A stretch of DNA of 64,000 nucleotides from Nemania diffusa (Eukaryota > Ascomycota > Sordariomycetes > Xylariales > Xylariaceae), in contig JBBPUQ010000002.1 of NCBI GenBank assembly GCA_038501195.1, positions 4,449,501-4,513,500 on the forward strand, read 5' to 3'. The notes below the pieces were generated by a model. That model was not told the origin of the DNA. It worked only from the letters and a program-made list of their open reading frames with translations, and did not search any database. Made by a program: the position numbers and the translations under genes. Shown one piece after another: positions 22,767 through 35,193 of this stretch (within the stretch, counting starts at the first letter, position 1; every line of letters begins with the position of its first letter).

Positions 22767-24270
22767 ATGTCGATATTAAGTAGGCTATCAACTGCCCTTG
22801 ATTCAGCACCAAGATACAAGCTCTATGCAGCAATCATACCTTCTCTTTTAAAATTGCCTTCTGTAAAGCATTATTCTATTCCCACTATGTTTCTCCCTAG
22901 TCATGCTTGTGACATTGACGCTGAACCGCTGAACCGGTACCGGCCTGGTGGCTATCACCCGATTCTATTGGGCGACTTGTTCAAGAATCAAAGGTACAGA
23001 GTTATTCAAAAGATTGGATGGGGTGGTAATTCAACTACTTGGGTAGCTCATGATCAACTGTTCGTTCTTCCACCGCGTCAAGGTGCGTTCAACTTTCTGC
23101 ATCCTAACATTGGATTAGGCACGGTCGAAATGTTGCGTTGAAGGTGTCTGTGTCGGAAAAGAGTAACAACGGTGAAGCGCATGTTTTAAATGCTATTTCC
23201 AAACTTTCAAAACAGTATCACGGACAGGAACACCCTGGCCGGCACCACTTGGTGCAAATGCTAGACCACTTTTCGGTGGAAGGGCCTAACGGAATACATG
23301 ATTGCCTTGTCCTTGAACTGCTCGGTCCTAGTGTACCAGATGTCATCGAGTCCCTTTATAGTGATGGTAGACTCCCAGCTGATTTAGCCAAGTCCACTGC
23401 GTACCAGGCCTTACTCGGTATCGATTTCATCTCTAGACATAAAATTGGACATGGAGGTGAGTATTGGGATCATTCATCTTCGCTGCTAGCTAACAATGTG
23501 TTTCTGTCGAATTAGACCTCCATTCGAGGAATATCGCATTTGCTTTACCAAACCTTACCTTTTTGGATGAGTCACGGTTTCTCGAAAAGTTCGGCCGGCC
23601 TGAGACAATGCCGGTACGGAGCCTTGACGGCATGGCCTTAACAGCCCACGTCCCTAATTACATAGTCCGGCCCATCTCTTTCAATGTCCAGGATATCTGT
23701 GGGGGATTACGCACGTCCACCGCCAAGATCATTGATTTCGGCGAGGCCTTCTTCCAGAGTCAGAATGCCGCCGCGGTCCACACACCACTGGTTGTTCGAG
23801 CGCCAGAAGCGATATTTGATGATTGTATTGATCAGCGCATTGATGTGTGGAGTATGGGTTGTCTGGTATGACTACTATCCTTGAATATACCGTTCCTCCG
23901 CGCTTGCTAACAGCAATAGCTCTTTGAACTAGTGGCTGGCCAGCCACCGTTTGATGCAGTCATGCTAACTCGAGCTATTCTGGTGTCGGAGATGATGGAA
24001 TTCTGCGGCGACGAACTGCCTGATCGATGGCGAGAGAAATTGGATGCAATGGGGATGGGGAGAACAGAGTCTACTAGTGATACCCCTTGCACGCTGTTGG
24101 ACTGGCTAGAAGACATCTACTTTGACGATAATAAGGTGTCGGAGTTTACGAGGCAAGATATCGCCAGGGTCTGTGAACTTATAACACGAATGTTAAAGTT
24201 TGAACCGTCTTCAAGGGCCTCGGCAAAGGAAATTACGGACGACCCGTGGTTTGGAGGATTGAAATCATAG
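22767..24270 (+). CDS. SRPK-like protein kinase 1
   Basis: Four exons: 22767-23059, 23119-23456, 23516-23865 and 23920-24270. The introns are 59, 59 and 54 bp, and the protein has 443 residues. The first donor, GTTCGT, is not ideal, but it alone keeps frame and yields WVAHDQLHGRNVALKV, the expected N-lobe sequence. Landmarks are the SRPK-like entry RYRPGGYHPILLGDLF, the glycine loop IGWGGNSTTW, VALKV (catalytic Lys), and the catalytic loop HGDLHSRN, where the usual Lys of D-x-K is His. They continue with IIDFGEAF, an APE-type RAPEAIF, DVWSMGCLLFEL and the C-lobe end SRASAKEITDDPWF. The large spacer of classical SR-protein kinases is missing. The first about 50 residues are basic and hydrophobic and could be a mitochondrial-type leader. 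The substrate is unknown. It is paralogous to the kinase at 26831-28441. Confidence 0.85.
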
Positions 24271-24435
24271 GAAACAATATAATTGATGAATCATAGACGA
24301 AAAGGTACAATCGCCATGGAATTGTCGCCTGATTTAACTCGTGGGTTAGCACATGCAATGCGAAGTAAGGATGTGGGAGCCCCTACGGCAACAGAGAAAT
24401 TCCGTCACTAGGAGTTTCGGTTTGCGGACCGAGAA

Positions 24436-24660
24436 ATAATGATCTACTCAGATGGGTCGAGCCAGAACGGGGATACAGGTTGCGGCTACGTGAAGCAGGC
24501 CACGGGGCGGCAACATCGGCGCTCATCTTTGCGTCCTTAGCCACGTATAGCGGCCAAAGCTCAGTGGGTTTTTTCGATCTACTCTAACCTAGCAGCATTC
24601 TCGCTCTTTTTAACTACGCTCGAGGATCAATCTCAACGCCCCGAGAAGCGTATAAGATGA
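24436..24660 (+). mobile_element. Relic of LINE retrotransposon RNase H domain
   Basis: One frame spans 24436-24660 with a single internal stop (TAG 24538-24540). It begins MIYSDGSSQNGDTGCGYV, matching the first strand of RNase H domains of Tad-type fungal LINEs (pattern IYSDGS...G.GAG). Further on it reads FSIYSNLAAFSLF...EDQSQR, which resembles the IYTDN.AA...L...SGQ segment, with the expected Asp lost. No reverse transcriptase is visible around it. I read it as a short, dead fragment left by an old insertion. The call rests on motif recognition over about 75 codons. Confidence 0.55.
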
Positions 24661-25636
24661 GTGATTACATGATCTGGTGGGAGCCGCGTAAACCGAAACA
24701 GCACTGAGAAAACACGTGATGATAGAGACATCCATAATGACCAACTGTCAATGAATCGGGATGGAGAAACGTGATATAAGTGCCGTGGCCTTGAGGTTAA
24801 CTGGGTAAACAACTCGATGCTTCTTCTTACAGGCTAGCCAGACTGGTGTCCTTAATTGAATTCACCCACGCGTTGTTGCAACGGTCCGTTTTACAGATGC
24901 TCAAATCCGTTTTGTAATAAAACGGCCAAATTCCATTTATTGTAGTCTAGGTACCTAATTTACGGTAAGATGTATGGTTATGTAAATATGCTCCTTTTCT
25001 TTGTGCAAAAGCGGGTCTGGAAGTATTTACAGACAATGTCCTACAGAGAGCCGCTGCAAAATGCAAGCCCCTCCCCCCACTTATTTTACTTCTTACCCGC
25101 TGGCTCATTTGTCTCTCCCCTCTACTGTAGAGCATAGGTAAAGTCTCCACGGGAAAAGGGGGGAGTAAGTGTTATAAGCGACATGCATGCAAATAATTCA
25201 CCTCTGTTACACTGAGAGTGTTGTATATATCTGGTCAATCGTCACATTAATTAGGCCAGTAGCCGGTATACATATTGCTCAGCCCAGGCTTGACAATCTA
25301 CATATATACCCTATGGATAGGCTTATTTAGGTTTACATTGATTTAACTCAGATATTCGTACTTTATATACAATAAGTATTTTTGGTACTTTAGTTTTGAG
25401 ACCTCCCAGTATCCGAGCCCATATGCCCCTGATCATGTAGCTCGTGCTCGTGCACTGATGTACACATTCCATAGGTTTAAGCCTCTCCACGACAACAAGT
25501 TGTTCTCTTCCGCGTCCTCACGACTACCACGGCCAGATGATCAGAATTCACAATCAGAAGTGGCAGACTCGATCTCAGAAGCACGATGAAGGCGTTTTAT
25601 TTGTTGGGAATCTCATTTCGTGCAATTGGGGCGCGA
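24661..25636. other. Gene-poor region between LINE relic and small membrane protein gene
   Basis: About 1 kb, AT-rich. There are no domains in the short frames (for example 24947-25150). Nothing else is seen. Confidence 0.5.
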
Positions 25637-25951
25637 CTAATAGCATCCGGATGAGTATCGAATTTCTAGCATGTTGTCTCTGGTTTGGGGTAAAGAGACT
25701 TTGATTTACATAGTATAGGAGCTAGATGGGTACATGAGAACTCACCCTTGACCAGCCCTTGACTTGCTCACGTACGCGAAAGCGCCTGTCCCTACAACGA
25801 TGATGGCCAGGAATGGCCAGAATTTGACAGTGGCATTGGGCCCCCGTGGCCGTGAACTATATGGCCTCCGCGACGTCGCCGAGCCTCTGATGCTCGTTCT
25901 CGTTCTCGTGGCTAACAGCCTAGCTGTTGTGAATATGGTCATTTTCGCCAT
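25637..25951 (-). CDS. Small mitochondrial-type single-pass membrane protein, unknown function
   Basis: Exon 1 runs 25951-25746 (68 codons plus two bases) and ends at a GTGAGT donor. A plausible acceptor (ACCAG, 25681-25680) would add exon 2 at 25679-25637 with a short tail of about 13 residues; that part is tentative. The N-terminus is rich in Arg, Ser and Thr with no acidic residues (TARLLATRTRTSIRGS, then RRPYSSRPRGP), as in a mitochondrial targeting sequence with a cleavage-like RPYSS site. One hydrophobic segment follows (FWPFLAIIVVGTGAFAYV) and then a basic KSRAGQG. This is the pattern of small inner-membrane proteins, but I do not recognise the family. It sits on the opposite strand between two kinase genes. 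Confidence 0.6.
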
Positions 25952-26830
25952 TGTGTCGATATTAGGAAGGCTGGATTGCGCTGGTCTCGTACAAGCAATA
26001 TTATAGGTAGAAGGTATTGCAATCGGTCCAGTCAACTATGTTAAGCTTCTAGAAGGTAGAAGTTGCTTCACATTCAAGATAAGAAGAGGTATTGCGTATG
26101 AGACTCTTTCTACTGAGCTCGAGCTTCGAGCCTTTAGCCCACATCTCATTAGTCGTGCAAGTGATGGCAGCCGCAACTTATACTAGTTGCCAGCTGCCAA
26201 TAATGAGGCACTCAGTCAGGACTCCTCGGTATTAGGAGCGATATTTGCTTTTGCTTATCAGGGCTCCTTTGTCTCTTCTAAGCTATTCAAAGAATTCGAC
26301 ATTATATGAATGTTATGTTTCAATATTAATAGTGACAATAAATACTTTTTTCCCCATCAGAATGGTCTAAGCTACAGAATGAATCGATAGACTCGAATAC
26401 AGTCAGATAGTAGTAGATAGGGCTCCATAGAATCATGAATTAACTCGCAAACCTCCCTGGTCGAAAGGGGGTTCTAGAAGAATTATATATATTCAATACA
26501 TCTATCCTACAGAGTAGATTACCTAAAATTTCCATTCTTGAGCTACAGCTGTCGGTTTACATTTGACCTCGTTGCTGCAGACAGATACAAAGCGAGTTTA
26601 TATAGAAAATATCCGCGAGAGGCGAAGATTGAGGCTCTAAGCACCTTTGAGCAAGTTCATTTTACCTACTCGCCTGCAATATAGTGACGAGGTTGACAGG
26701 AGGGTGATTGCTAGTAGTACATAGGTGTGGGGCAAAGGTGTATGTAAGGTACGCGGTTAGTTAGACCAGTCGTAAAAGCTCAGGCTCTAGGTAACACCAG
26801 CTTCAGTCTCACTCTATTGCGAGGCTATAA
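25952..26830. other. Divergent intergenic region
   Basis: About 880 bp between the small membrane protein gene and SRPK-like kinase 2. AT-rich, no coding frame, a few TAGGTA-like motifs near 26750. Nothing more is seen. Confidence 0.5.
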
Positions 26831-28441
26831 ATGTATGCACTAAACCCTACCTCGTGCACTTTGAAACCACTCATCCGGTCTCTTCTGGGATTTCGGACTC
26901 TCCCTCCAACATCCCGCGTCTCCTTCAAAACGTACTACTTGACAATCCCTAGACAACGCAACTATATCGCAGCTATGGGTATCTCCCCTCCCCCTACGCC
27001 ACCACCAAGGGCGCCCAAGGATGACGAGCGCAGATTTGAGGTCATTACATTACCTTGTGAGTGGGTGGAAGATTATCGCCCTAGTGGTTACCATCCCGTT
27101 GTCTTGGGTGATGTCTTCCACGATGGCCAATACAAGGTTATCCGGAAGCTTGGCGAGGGCTCCTACTCAACTGTTTGGCTGGCTCGTGATCTGAGGTAAA
27201 CTAGGTTTTTGTGTTGTCTACCCTCAACGTTGTAGGCTGTGTATGCTTATTTTCCTCGAAGGAATAATATATATGTGGCTATGAAGATCCTAGTATCGGA
27301 AATATCAGAATCGACAAACGAGTCACAAATCTTGCGTCGCCTTATTGATGCCGCACCAGAGGGACGCAAATACATCACACAATTAATAAGCGAGTTCGAA
27401 CATCGTGGTCCTAATGGCGTCCATAAATGTTTAATGTTCGAGCCTATGGGTCCGACTGTGAATACCATGGTCGAAGAGCTCCCCCAGTTCAAACCTCGTA
27501 TGTGGGGAATGACGGTCCACTATCCGTACTGGATGGCAAAGAGTATTCTCAAACAGTCCTTGCAGGCGCTGGCGTTTTTACACGAAAACGGCATTGCCCA
27601 CGGAGACTTCCAACCGGGAAATATGCTTTTCGCTCTTAGTGATATCGACTCGAAGCCCGAGGACGAGCTCCGCCAGAAGGAGGATGTGGAAGCCGAATTG
27701 GTCTCACCTCCTGTGCAGAGATTGGATGGTAAACAAGACAAGTGGGCTCCTCGATATCTTTGCGTCGCCCAGCCGCTCGTGTATCCGCCCGATTACGCCA
27801 AAGGTTTTGAGATCAAGCTGTCCGATATGGGTGGTGGTTAGTATCTTCCTATATTATTCCCTGAATCTTTTTCCTTTTAAGTTATATGTTAAATTTATCT
27901 TTATATAGCATATGCCTTTGACGAGCCACCGATCAAGCCTATTACTCCAGTCGGCCTCAGGCCTCCCGAGTTTATTCTTACCGGAACGGTCAATAAGACG
28001 TTTGATATCTGGAGTTTTGGATGTCTTGTCTTTGAGCTAGTCACCGGACAACCCCTCTTCGGCATACCATGGTATGAATCTGAATCTATGCGAGATGATG
28101 ATCACCTCCTCTCCTTTACTACCCGTCTTGGAGAGCTTCCCGACAATCTCTATAAGGATTGGACGACGTCTTCGTTATATTTTACACCTGAGCGGAAACT
28201 CTATAACTGCCAACTTGGGGGGGTTGCAGATGGTAAGGAGCCACTTATCGTAGAGAGCCCGTCTATGGAAGACATGCTTGATTCGGCAGGTCTAGATCTT
28301 GATGAGGAGGAAGCACGCAAGGTTAAGGCACTTATTCGAAGAATTTTGCAATACGATCCTGCGAAGAGACCGTCACCTACGGAGATTTTACGTGATCCGT
28401 GGTTCCTTGAGGATAAGGTTGGTGGCGGCTCGTCTCAGTAG
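26831..28441 (+). CDS. SRPK-like protein kinase 2 (possible catalytic variant)
   Basis: Three exons: 26831-27195, 27262-27836 and 27909-28441, with introns of 66 and 72 bp, 490 residues. The first acceptor is GAAG rather than CAG/TAG, but it restores VWLARDLRNNIYVAMKI, the expected N-lobe. Landmarks are DYRPSGYHPVVLGDVF, the glycine loop LGEGSYSTVW and AMK. The catalytic loop is HGDFQPGN (Gln in place of the usual Lys). The metal-binding motif reads SDMGG instead of DFG, and the activation-segment end is RPPEFI. These are followed by DIWSFGCLVFELVTGQ and RPSPTEILRDPWF. An acidic insert (EDELRQKEDVEAELVSPP) lies between the catalytic loop and DMG. The 80-residue N-terminal extension is basic. 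The family is clear. Activity is uncertain, because Asp is kept in both key motifs but neighbouring residues differ. Paralogue of the kinase at 22767-24270. Confidence 0.85.
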
Positions 28442-29594
28442 CTGATGTTGTTATAAGTATTCTAGCGATATTTGAACAATGAAGTTACAGGTACGGCCGG
28501 AGCCGCATAGCTTGTTCGTCTGCTAGTAATGCGCCCGCGAATACTAATCTGATAGTAAGGTTAAAACCCGACCGTTCTAGGGATCGTTTCATTGTGCATA
28601 GATTATACATAAAAATGCAAATTTCGGTCACCTGACGAATAACAAGCTGAGCCGAGCTTGGACATAGGCTTATATCCCAAACAAGCGTAAAAGAAACTCC
28701 CCCCTCTAGCCCCCAAGCAGCCCCCCGGCGACCGCCCAACAAAATCATCGGATGCTGGAGAAGTGGCCCCTTAGGCCGCGGGAGGATGAGCAGCCTAGTC
28801 GGGAGGCTACCCAACCGTTCGGTTCTAGGTTCGATCAAGCCACCCTTACGTCACGCTCGGTTAGGCCAACAAAATATAGCAAAATGCGCGGGCATAGCCT
28901 CATGAACTGCGTATACCAACCCAAGCTTCGTATCCGGCATTAGAGTGGCACTATGAAAGCGTCCATTAGTCCAACCCGACACGGACAAGAAGTGAGCCCG
29001 ATGTGGTACAAAATACTAACTTACGTGGCCTGCAAGGCGGTACGCAATCTAGTAAGAATGCTAAGCGAGAGGGACTCAGTATGACTTCGATGGTATGAGT
29101 TGTAAGCAAAGTAGCACGCGGACAGGTAATTATTATGCGTAATCACATTCACAGAGCAAGGCATGTATTTGTCTTTAACTTTAGCTTGAGAATATGTTAT
29201 CTGCAGGTGCTTCGCTAGAAGATACAGCAGCAGCAGAACGCTGCTGTATCTGAGGTAATAATTACATGTAAATAAGTCGAACAGATGAAGATATATAAGC
29301 GAAGGCTTAGCCAACTGACTTTTCAAGTCGCATAGGTATCCCTTTCCCACCCCAATAGATTAATCCAGTATAACTCCGTCGAAACGCCGCGCGCAGGGCC
29401 TCTCGCTCAAACTGCGCGCGCGTGGGGTATATATAAACGCGCGAGAAAAAATACCAAGTCCCCAACCACCAACGTACAGTAGGTACAAGCCATAGCTGTA
29501 CATAAAAAAACCTAGTCCTCTCCGTAGTATCGCTCATGTCATCTTCTTTCGTCTAGCTCATAACGTCCAATCGCCTGTCTCGTGCATCATCGTA
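28442..29594. other. Convergent intergenic region, 1.15 kb
   Basis: It lies between the convergent stops of kinase 2 and the four-TM protein. It carries a perfect hairpin at 29221-29250 and several short frames without domains (for example 28485-28838 and 29021-29350, minus strand). No other gene is supported. Confidence 0.55.
29221..29250. repeat. Perfect 11-bp inverted repeat with 8-base loop
   Basis: GATACAGCAGC (29221-29231) and GCTGCTGTATC (29240-29250) pair perfectly around AGCAGAAC. It lies in the shared 3' region between two converging genes, so a role in 3'-end formation is possible. No T-run typical of a pol III terminator follows it. Confidence 0.75.
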
Positions 29595-31198
29595 TCACCT
29601 TGATGAATACCCGAAACTCGTCTGTGCGGGTGGCGGACTTTTAATGACAGCGTCTGCGTACGCACCAGGTATCGGTACGGCGTCGTATTGCTGCTCGCCA
29701 GGCGCTACGGCAGTGAAGCTATTTTCGGGTGGAGAGCTGGAGGTTGGGGATCCAAAAGCGCCCTGGGCAACCTTGGGGGTGGCAGAGCGCGCCTTGCTAG
29801 GCGGAGCCTGGAGTTTGAAGGGTTTCTCTGCGGGCTTGGCACCGAATGAGGATACTGGTTCGGCGGCCTGGGGACCGGGAGTGAAGCTTGGCGCTGCGGA
29901 TATCTCGGAGAGGGAGTTGTAGGTCGAAGGTGGGAATCGCGGCGACATTGCATACTGGGAGAAAGAGGGCGACTTGGGACCGAAGCCAGGTGTGTTAGGG
30001 GCTGATTGCGAGCGTAGCTGCGCCAGGTACAAGTCCGAGCGAGCACGATCACGCATGTCCATCGACTTAGTCAACTTGCGCTTCGTGATATATCGGTAGA
30101 AGACAACGCTGTAGAGCGTAATGGTAAACACATCGAGGATGATTTCAATGAGGGCGCAGATCAAAGACCAATTCTGTTTTGAAAATAAGGCAGTTAGCAT
30201 CTATGACCAAGACTCCAAGCCAATTGCATAAGGGGTAAATGAACTCACCTGAAGTCGGCAGACAAGTGCATAGTCGACCTTCTGCGAGAATACTTCGGCT
30301 CTCTTGTTCTCGACGCAAGACCATCCCCACATATCCTTGTTGTTGCTATTGTTGCGCGTAAACTGAAGGATACCTGCAGCAGCCGCCCATAGGATCGACG
30401 AGGCAATGAACCATCCAACTGCAAAGAGGGTGTAATAAACGCCGACCTTCTCAGCTCGGTGATGGCCTCCCCTGACGTAACCAACGAAGATGAGAATACA
30501 AAGGAAAAGATTGACGCCAGAGACCGAAAGAACGACGATCTGGGGCCACAGTTGAGTGCCTTCTGCCCACGCGGGTAGGCCACTCTGCGCCGCAAGATGA
30601 TTTGTCGTACGGAATACGTTGAAGGAAACAGCAAGCAGGGAGATGATGATCAAGCTGCAGCTAAAGCTAATGCCACGGAGGGCAAATTTGGCCATTCTAA
30701 CTCTATACTTCAGGCCCTACAAGGTAATCAGTAAGACGACGCAGATATCCCTGGGCGATTCCGACTTACCACATCCTTCCTTTGCGCTGCTTCGGTATCT
30801 TTCTCTCGGTTTTCAAGAATATCCTCTTCTCTGAATGTTGGGCTTAGAGGGTTCTCTAGTCTCCTTGCTGGCGTGCCAGGAATTCTCATAGCACTCTTCA
30901 AAGGTGATTTTGGTGTCATGGGCATGTTGACTGTTTGTGTACGGGTGTCATCACTGATGTACCCAAAGCCTACATCGGCTGGTTGGGCTTGTATAACGTG
31001 AGAAGTATCATCACGGCTGCTAAATGGGTTGTTCGTTTGTGGCTCAATGGGAGAGTGTACTGTGGTCGCCTCTGCAAACCTAGGAGTCCTAGGCGGCTTC
31101 AGTGAGGATGTGGTAGTAAATGATCCATCTGTTGACGACGACCGTGACGGTGTCATGTTTAAGGCGGCAGGACGCCTCTTCTCATCTTGGGATGCCAT
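29595..31198 (-). CDS. Four-TM membrane protein, MARVEL-like, with long disordered tails
   Basis: Three exons: 31198-30770, 30716-30249 and 30173-29595. All are phase 0, with introns of 53 and 75 bp (GTAAGT/TGTAG and GTGAGT/AACAG), 491 residues. The N-terminal about 145 residues are disordered with many SP/TP sites (MTPKSPLKSAMRIPGTP). Four hydrophobic segments follow: SFSCSLIIISLLAVSF, WPQIVVLSVSGVNLFLCILI, YTLFAVGWFIASSILWAAAA and ICALIEIILDVFTITLYSVV. The loop between TM3 and TM4 carries a Cys (WGWSCVENKRA). The C-terminal about 150 residues are Pro/Ser-rich. The four-helix layout with cytosolic tails suits fungal MARVEL-like membrane proteins at the plasma membrane or endomembranes. That is a topology-based guess and I cannot name the orthologue. 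Confidence 0.8.
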
Positions 31199-34100
31199 TG
31201 TAATATTGTTTTTAAAGTATGGTGAACAAAAAGAACAATCGATCGTCCCTGCGAGTCGACTACCTATAAGTGCTTCACGAACCAAGTCGTTGACTATGTG
31301 GTCCGAGATAGGATGAAGCAATCTTGAGAATAAAAAAGAGTATGGAGGCCAGCTATCGAAGAAAGAGAGTCTTCGAGGCCGGAAACGGGAGGAAGGTATA
31401 GGTTTTGAATAAGCGCCCTCGGCCGTTCTGGGAGCCCATCGACCTTCTCTCTAAGACTTCTGCGTAGACGGTCAGTGGGGATGGCACACCGCGCACCATG
31501 CAATGGGATCACCCACAGCGGGCTAGGGTCCTCGTGGTACGTCCAAAGGAGGGCGTCTGATAGGGCGGTTAGAGTGAACCCCAATCTCGAGTGGGCGAGT
31601 CTAGTGCGGGTAGACGCCGCCGTGGGTGACGGGCTGACGCCGCACAATGACTTTGATTGTATCGGGATTCTCAGATCAGCAAATCAACTCGAGCCTCACG
31701 TACGTACTGCTGGAACAAGTCGCAGATTCCAAAACACAGGCTACCGGTAGGTAGATCAAGAACAAGTGAGGTTCCGGTGGTAGGAAAGGAGGGAGAAAAG
31801 GCGGTATATTTTGCGAGTGAGGGGGAATCGTACTATCAGGCGAATATCTCTACGCATATGTACGTATAAAGTGAGCACTGGTCCTCAGAATCAAGGAATA
31901 ATGCGGTATACCAAGTACTCTTACTATGTAGACCTAACCAAGAAGCTACCTCCCCTTCTCGACCTCTCGACAAGACAAATATTGGGTGATATTCCTTGCG
32001 TACTTACGCATAGGTAGGCAAACCAACGGTCGCTAAACTACCATCCTGGGGCAGATACTTACACACGGAAGACATGCTGAATTAGCGTTACCGCCCCCGT
32101 CACTACAACCGATAAGTCCAACCAGTTGGAATGGTGATTTCCTGATGAAGTCGTGCACGACGGCTGAATGAATGGTCGAATGGCTCGAAAATGACCAGGA
32201 TAGGAGCAAGGGGTCCCTGCTCGGCATCGAGCGGAGAGTTGGAGAAACGATCATGATTGGGCGAATAGCCCGGAGGGGAGAAGCGGAGCATTTGAGCAGA
32301 GCGCTTCGCAGCCACGCTAAGCCACCCCTGTCGACGATCCTCGCATCTCATAGGTAGAAACAGTCTGTGTGCTGCATATAAGTGCTCAAGCATGGACCAA
32401 TCAGCACATCCCAAGACGTGATGTCGCCAACCACTTGCATCGATCCAGTCTGTGTCTGGGCGGTAAGGTAGGGTACTTTACTGAGTGGTCGGTAGTATTA
32501 AGGTGCCTACTGTACCCAGCTAGGGACCATAATGCAGGCAAGCAAACCGCAAGATCCAGCCTCTCTCCATGTCTCCTCTCACTTCTCTCCTCTGCTCCCC
32601 AAAATCCCGCAAGTATGCGTATGTCCAATTAGCGTTGCTACCTTTCAGTATGCTTTACTGTACCGCATGTTTTATTGCATTTATGTGAAAGTCAACCAGG
32701 TACCAAGTTGAATCCTTCGTTTTAGTTAGCGTCACCATAAGTATGGAACAACCCGTCAACGGAAGCCTATGCAGTGTATGCGTAAGTATGGCACTCTAGA
32801 GAGGGACACGCTCACTGCGGCCCGATCGCTCTGGTGGCCATCACCATCGGCTGCATGGCCGCTCAACCGGCACGTTGAACAAGTCTTACTTGACCTAGCT
32901 AAGGTAGCATATCAACGCTACCTGCATATCATCGCTAGTGAGTCTTGGGATTTGTCTGGATCCCGAGTGCCCAGCACCGAGGCACTACCACACCCATACA
33001 ACATACACTACACACCATAAGGATATTTTTAGATTTTTTTTTTTTCGACCGTAGCTAGTATATAGTGAGGTGAGCCCACTGTCTATCTAGAAGAGATTAG
33101 GTTGTAATATTGTGTAACACTACAGTATGATACTATTTGTTTAGGGCTGTGCCTATCTAACCCCCATAATCATCGCCTTCGTCAACCAGTACTCTTGTTC
33201 AAGCTATCCAGAGGCATCGTTGAGGGGAGATGGAGCTGATGATCGTAAGGCTAAGGAGTCTTGTCACCACCCCGAGGCTAGAGATATATTTAACCTCAAG
33301 CGAAAGCAGGTATTCGCGACTTGATAGTGGAGGGTATAGAGAATCACATACTACTGCCTAGGATACCATCAGCTATGTATGCTGACTGCTTCTAGTAACA
33401 AGGCTACTTTTTCCGTTTCGGTAGGATGTTCTAGAACTACTACGAGACGTATGGGAGCCTTTGACGTATGGCAAGTAGTCTAGTGATACACGTCGAGCCC
33501 GATGGTAGCTATTCGGCTGTTACCCCTCCATCTTGGAATTCGTCATAGATGTTCCTGTGGTCATCATATGCTGAACAACGAGAAGATTGTGACCTAAGAA
33601 TAGAATCTAAACTCTTGATATGTTGTTGCGCACCACTACCAACAACGTAAAGTCAACTCTCAGGCATAAGCACTCGCGATTGGTGCAAGCATTGCAGTAT
33701 AGGACAAGTACTATTATCTATGCTGGCTCTTGGTTAACTACTAGCCACGACTATAGGAATCGACAAAAGCGATACATAGAAATTAGTAGTGCTTACTGAA
33801 TAATGCAGGTTATAGAAGACACACATATATGAGTGTGTGTTGCATCTGTCTTGTATGTTTCAACACACCACGAAGATAGTCAGGTTTCATATATACTATT
33901 CTTATACACTCGCACTTGATATTCAGCTTGAGTAGACATCTAGTCCTACGCAGGTCTTCACTACTCAGTAGAGCCTACAGTGATCATGGCCGATACAATA
34001 GCTTTTTACTCACTTTTCTAGTCAGGTAAGCTTCCGGCACTTCCCGAAAGCCTCCCAGTAGAAGTGATACGCTCTAAGAAGCTGTTAATCCCTTGGTTAG

Positions 34101-35193
34101 CCGATTTAGAAGTAAAAATTATTTACATACGCGAATGAGTAGTAGGCAAAAACAACATGATATCTTGCGCCCAAGCCTACGGAAGATAATGTCTATTACA
34201 TACTGTATCCTATGTGATTATATAGTGACTCAAGGTGAATTTCACCGTAGCACGAATATAGAATCGATTTATTAAGTGTACATCTCTCTCTCTCTCTCTC
34301 TTATTTATCAACTAGTCTTCACCAGAACACATGGCTAGTATATAAAGGGAGGAGAAGTGAAAATTTAAACATTGGCCTGGGATTGGAAATACAACACCGT
34401 TAATCCATTAACGACTTAACCATATATATATATAACACCTGTGATAGAGCCTCATTGTAGATTGATATTCTCTAGTGACAAGTACTATCACAATATCTCT
34501 TTCTATGAACTCGAATACACGGTGGTTTCGTCATCCGCTTAGTAAAGTGGTAGGATAGTGTGACTTAGAGAAAGTAACTTGGATATAGGCATCATATGCC
34601 CTATCACTTAATTGAGGAGTACCTACTCTTATGTTAGCTAGACTCCCGGCCCATCACCGCCCTTATTTAAAATCAAGGAATTATGTACTTGTCGAAGTCC
34701 TACACGTACACGTATGAGTTGACATACGTAATTGAAACATCCTCACATTGGTAAAGGGAGAGAACCCCGGAGGCCCGCAAACAGCCTTAATCCTTGAAAA
34801 CGACCTGTCGGGTTGGATTTACTCGGGCTGACAAGAATGCCATCTACTAGGATAACGCCTGTAAGTGTGATGATTTTCAACTAGGCTTCCAGGTACGTTC
34901 AGGTGCCACGTCGTTTGAGCTACGATCTTAATGGCTAGCCTAACATCCTATCAAAACATCCCATTGAAACAACCCGTCGCCTGATAGACAACTTACACAT
35001 ATATTGATCGTTCCGTCGCTCCGTGTTCGGTCCACCACGCGCTCCGGGCGGTCCGGCAATCGGTGATCCAATCCTCTCTTGCATAGAGCCCAAAGAGGGT
35101 CAAACTAAGTGCCCTAGTGTCTACTTAAGCAAACCTAAAGCGCGCTGTTTCCAGCACAGCAATTGTCTCGCCAGCGAACAATCATGAGCAATT
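31199..35193. other. Gene desert, 4 kb
   Basis: The first about 500 bp are probably the promoter and leader of the four-TM gene. The rest has no supported gene; frames such as 31294-31647 (-), 32103-32414 (-) and 32369-32632 (+) have no domains and overlap each other. It contains a T12-type run near 33031-33046, a TC dinucleotide run at 34283-34301, and a (TA)n stretch near 34421-34433. Confidence 0.55.
34283..34301. repeat. TC dinucleotide microsatellite
   Basis: About nine TC units in an AT-rich gene-free region. No function is inferred. Confidence 0.85.

Noticed and set aside
31294..32632. Several 60-117 codon frames upstream of the four-TM gene
   Set aside because: They overlap on both strands, lack domains and show no exon-like ends; probably leader or intergenic sequence.
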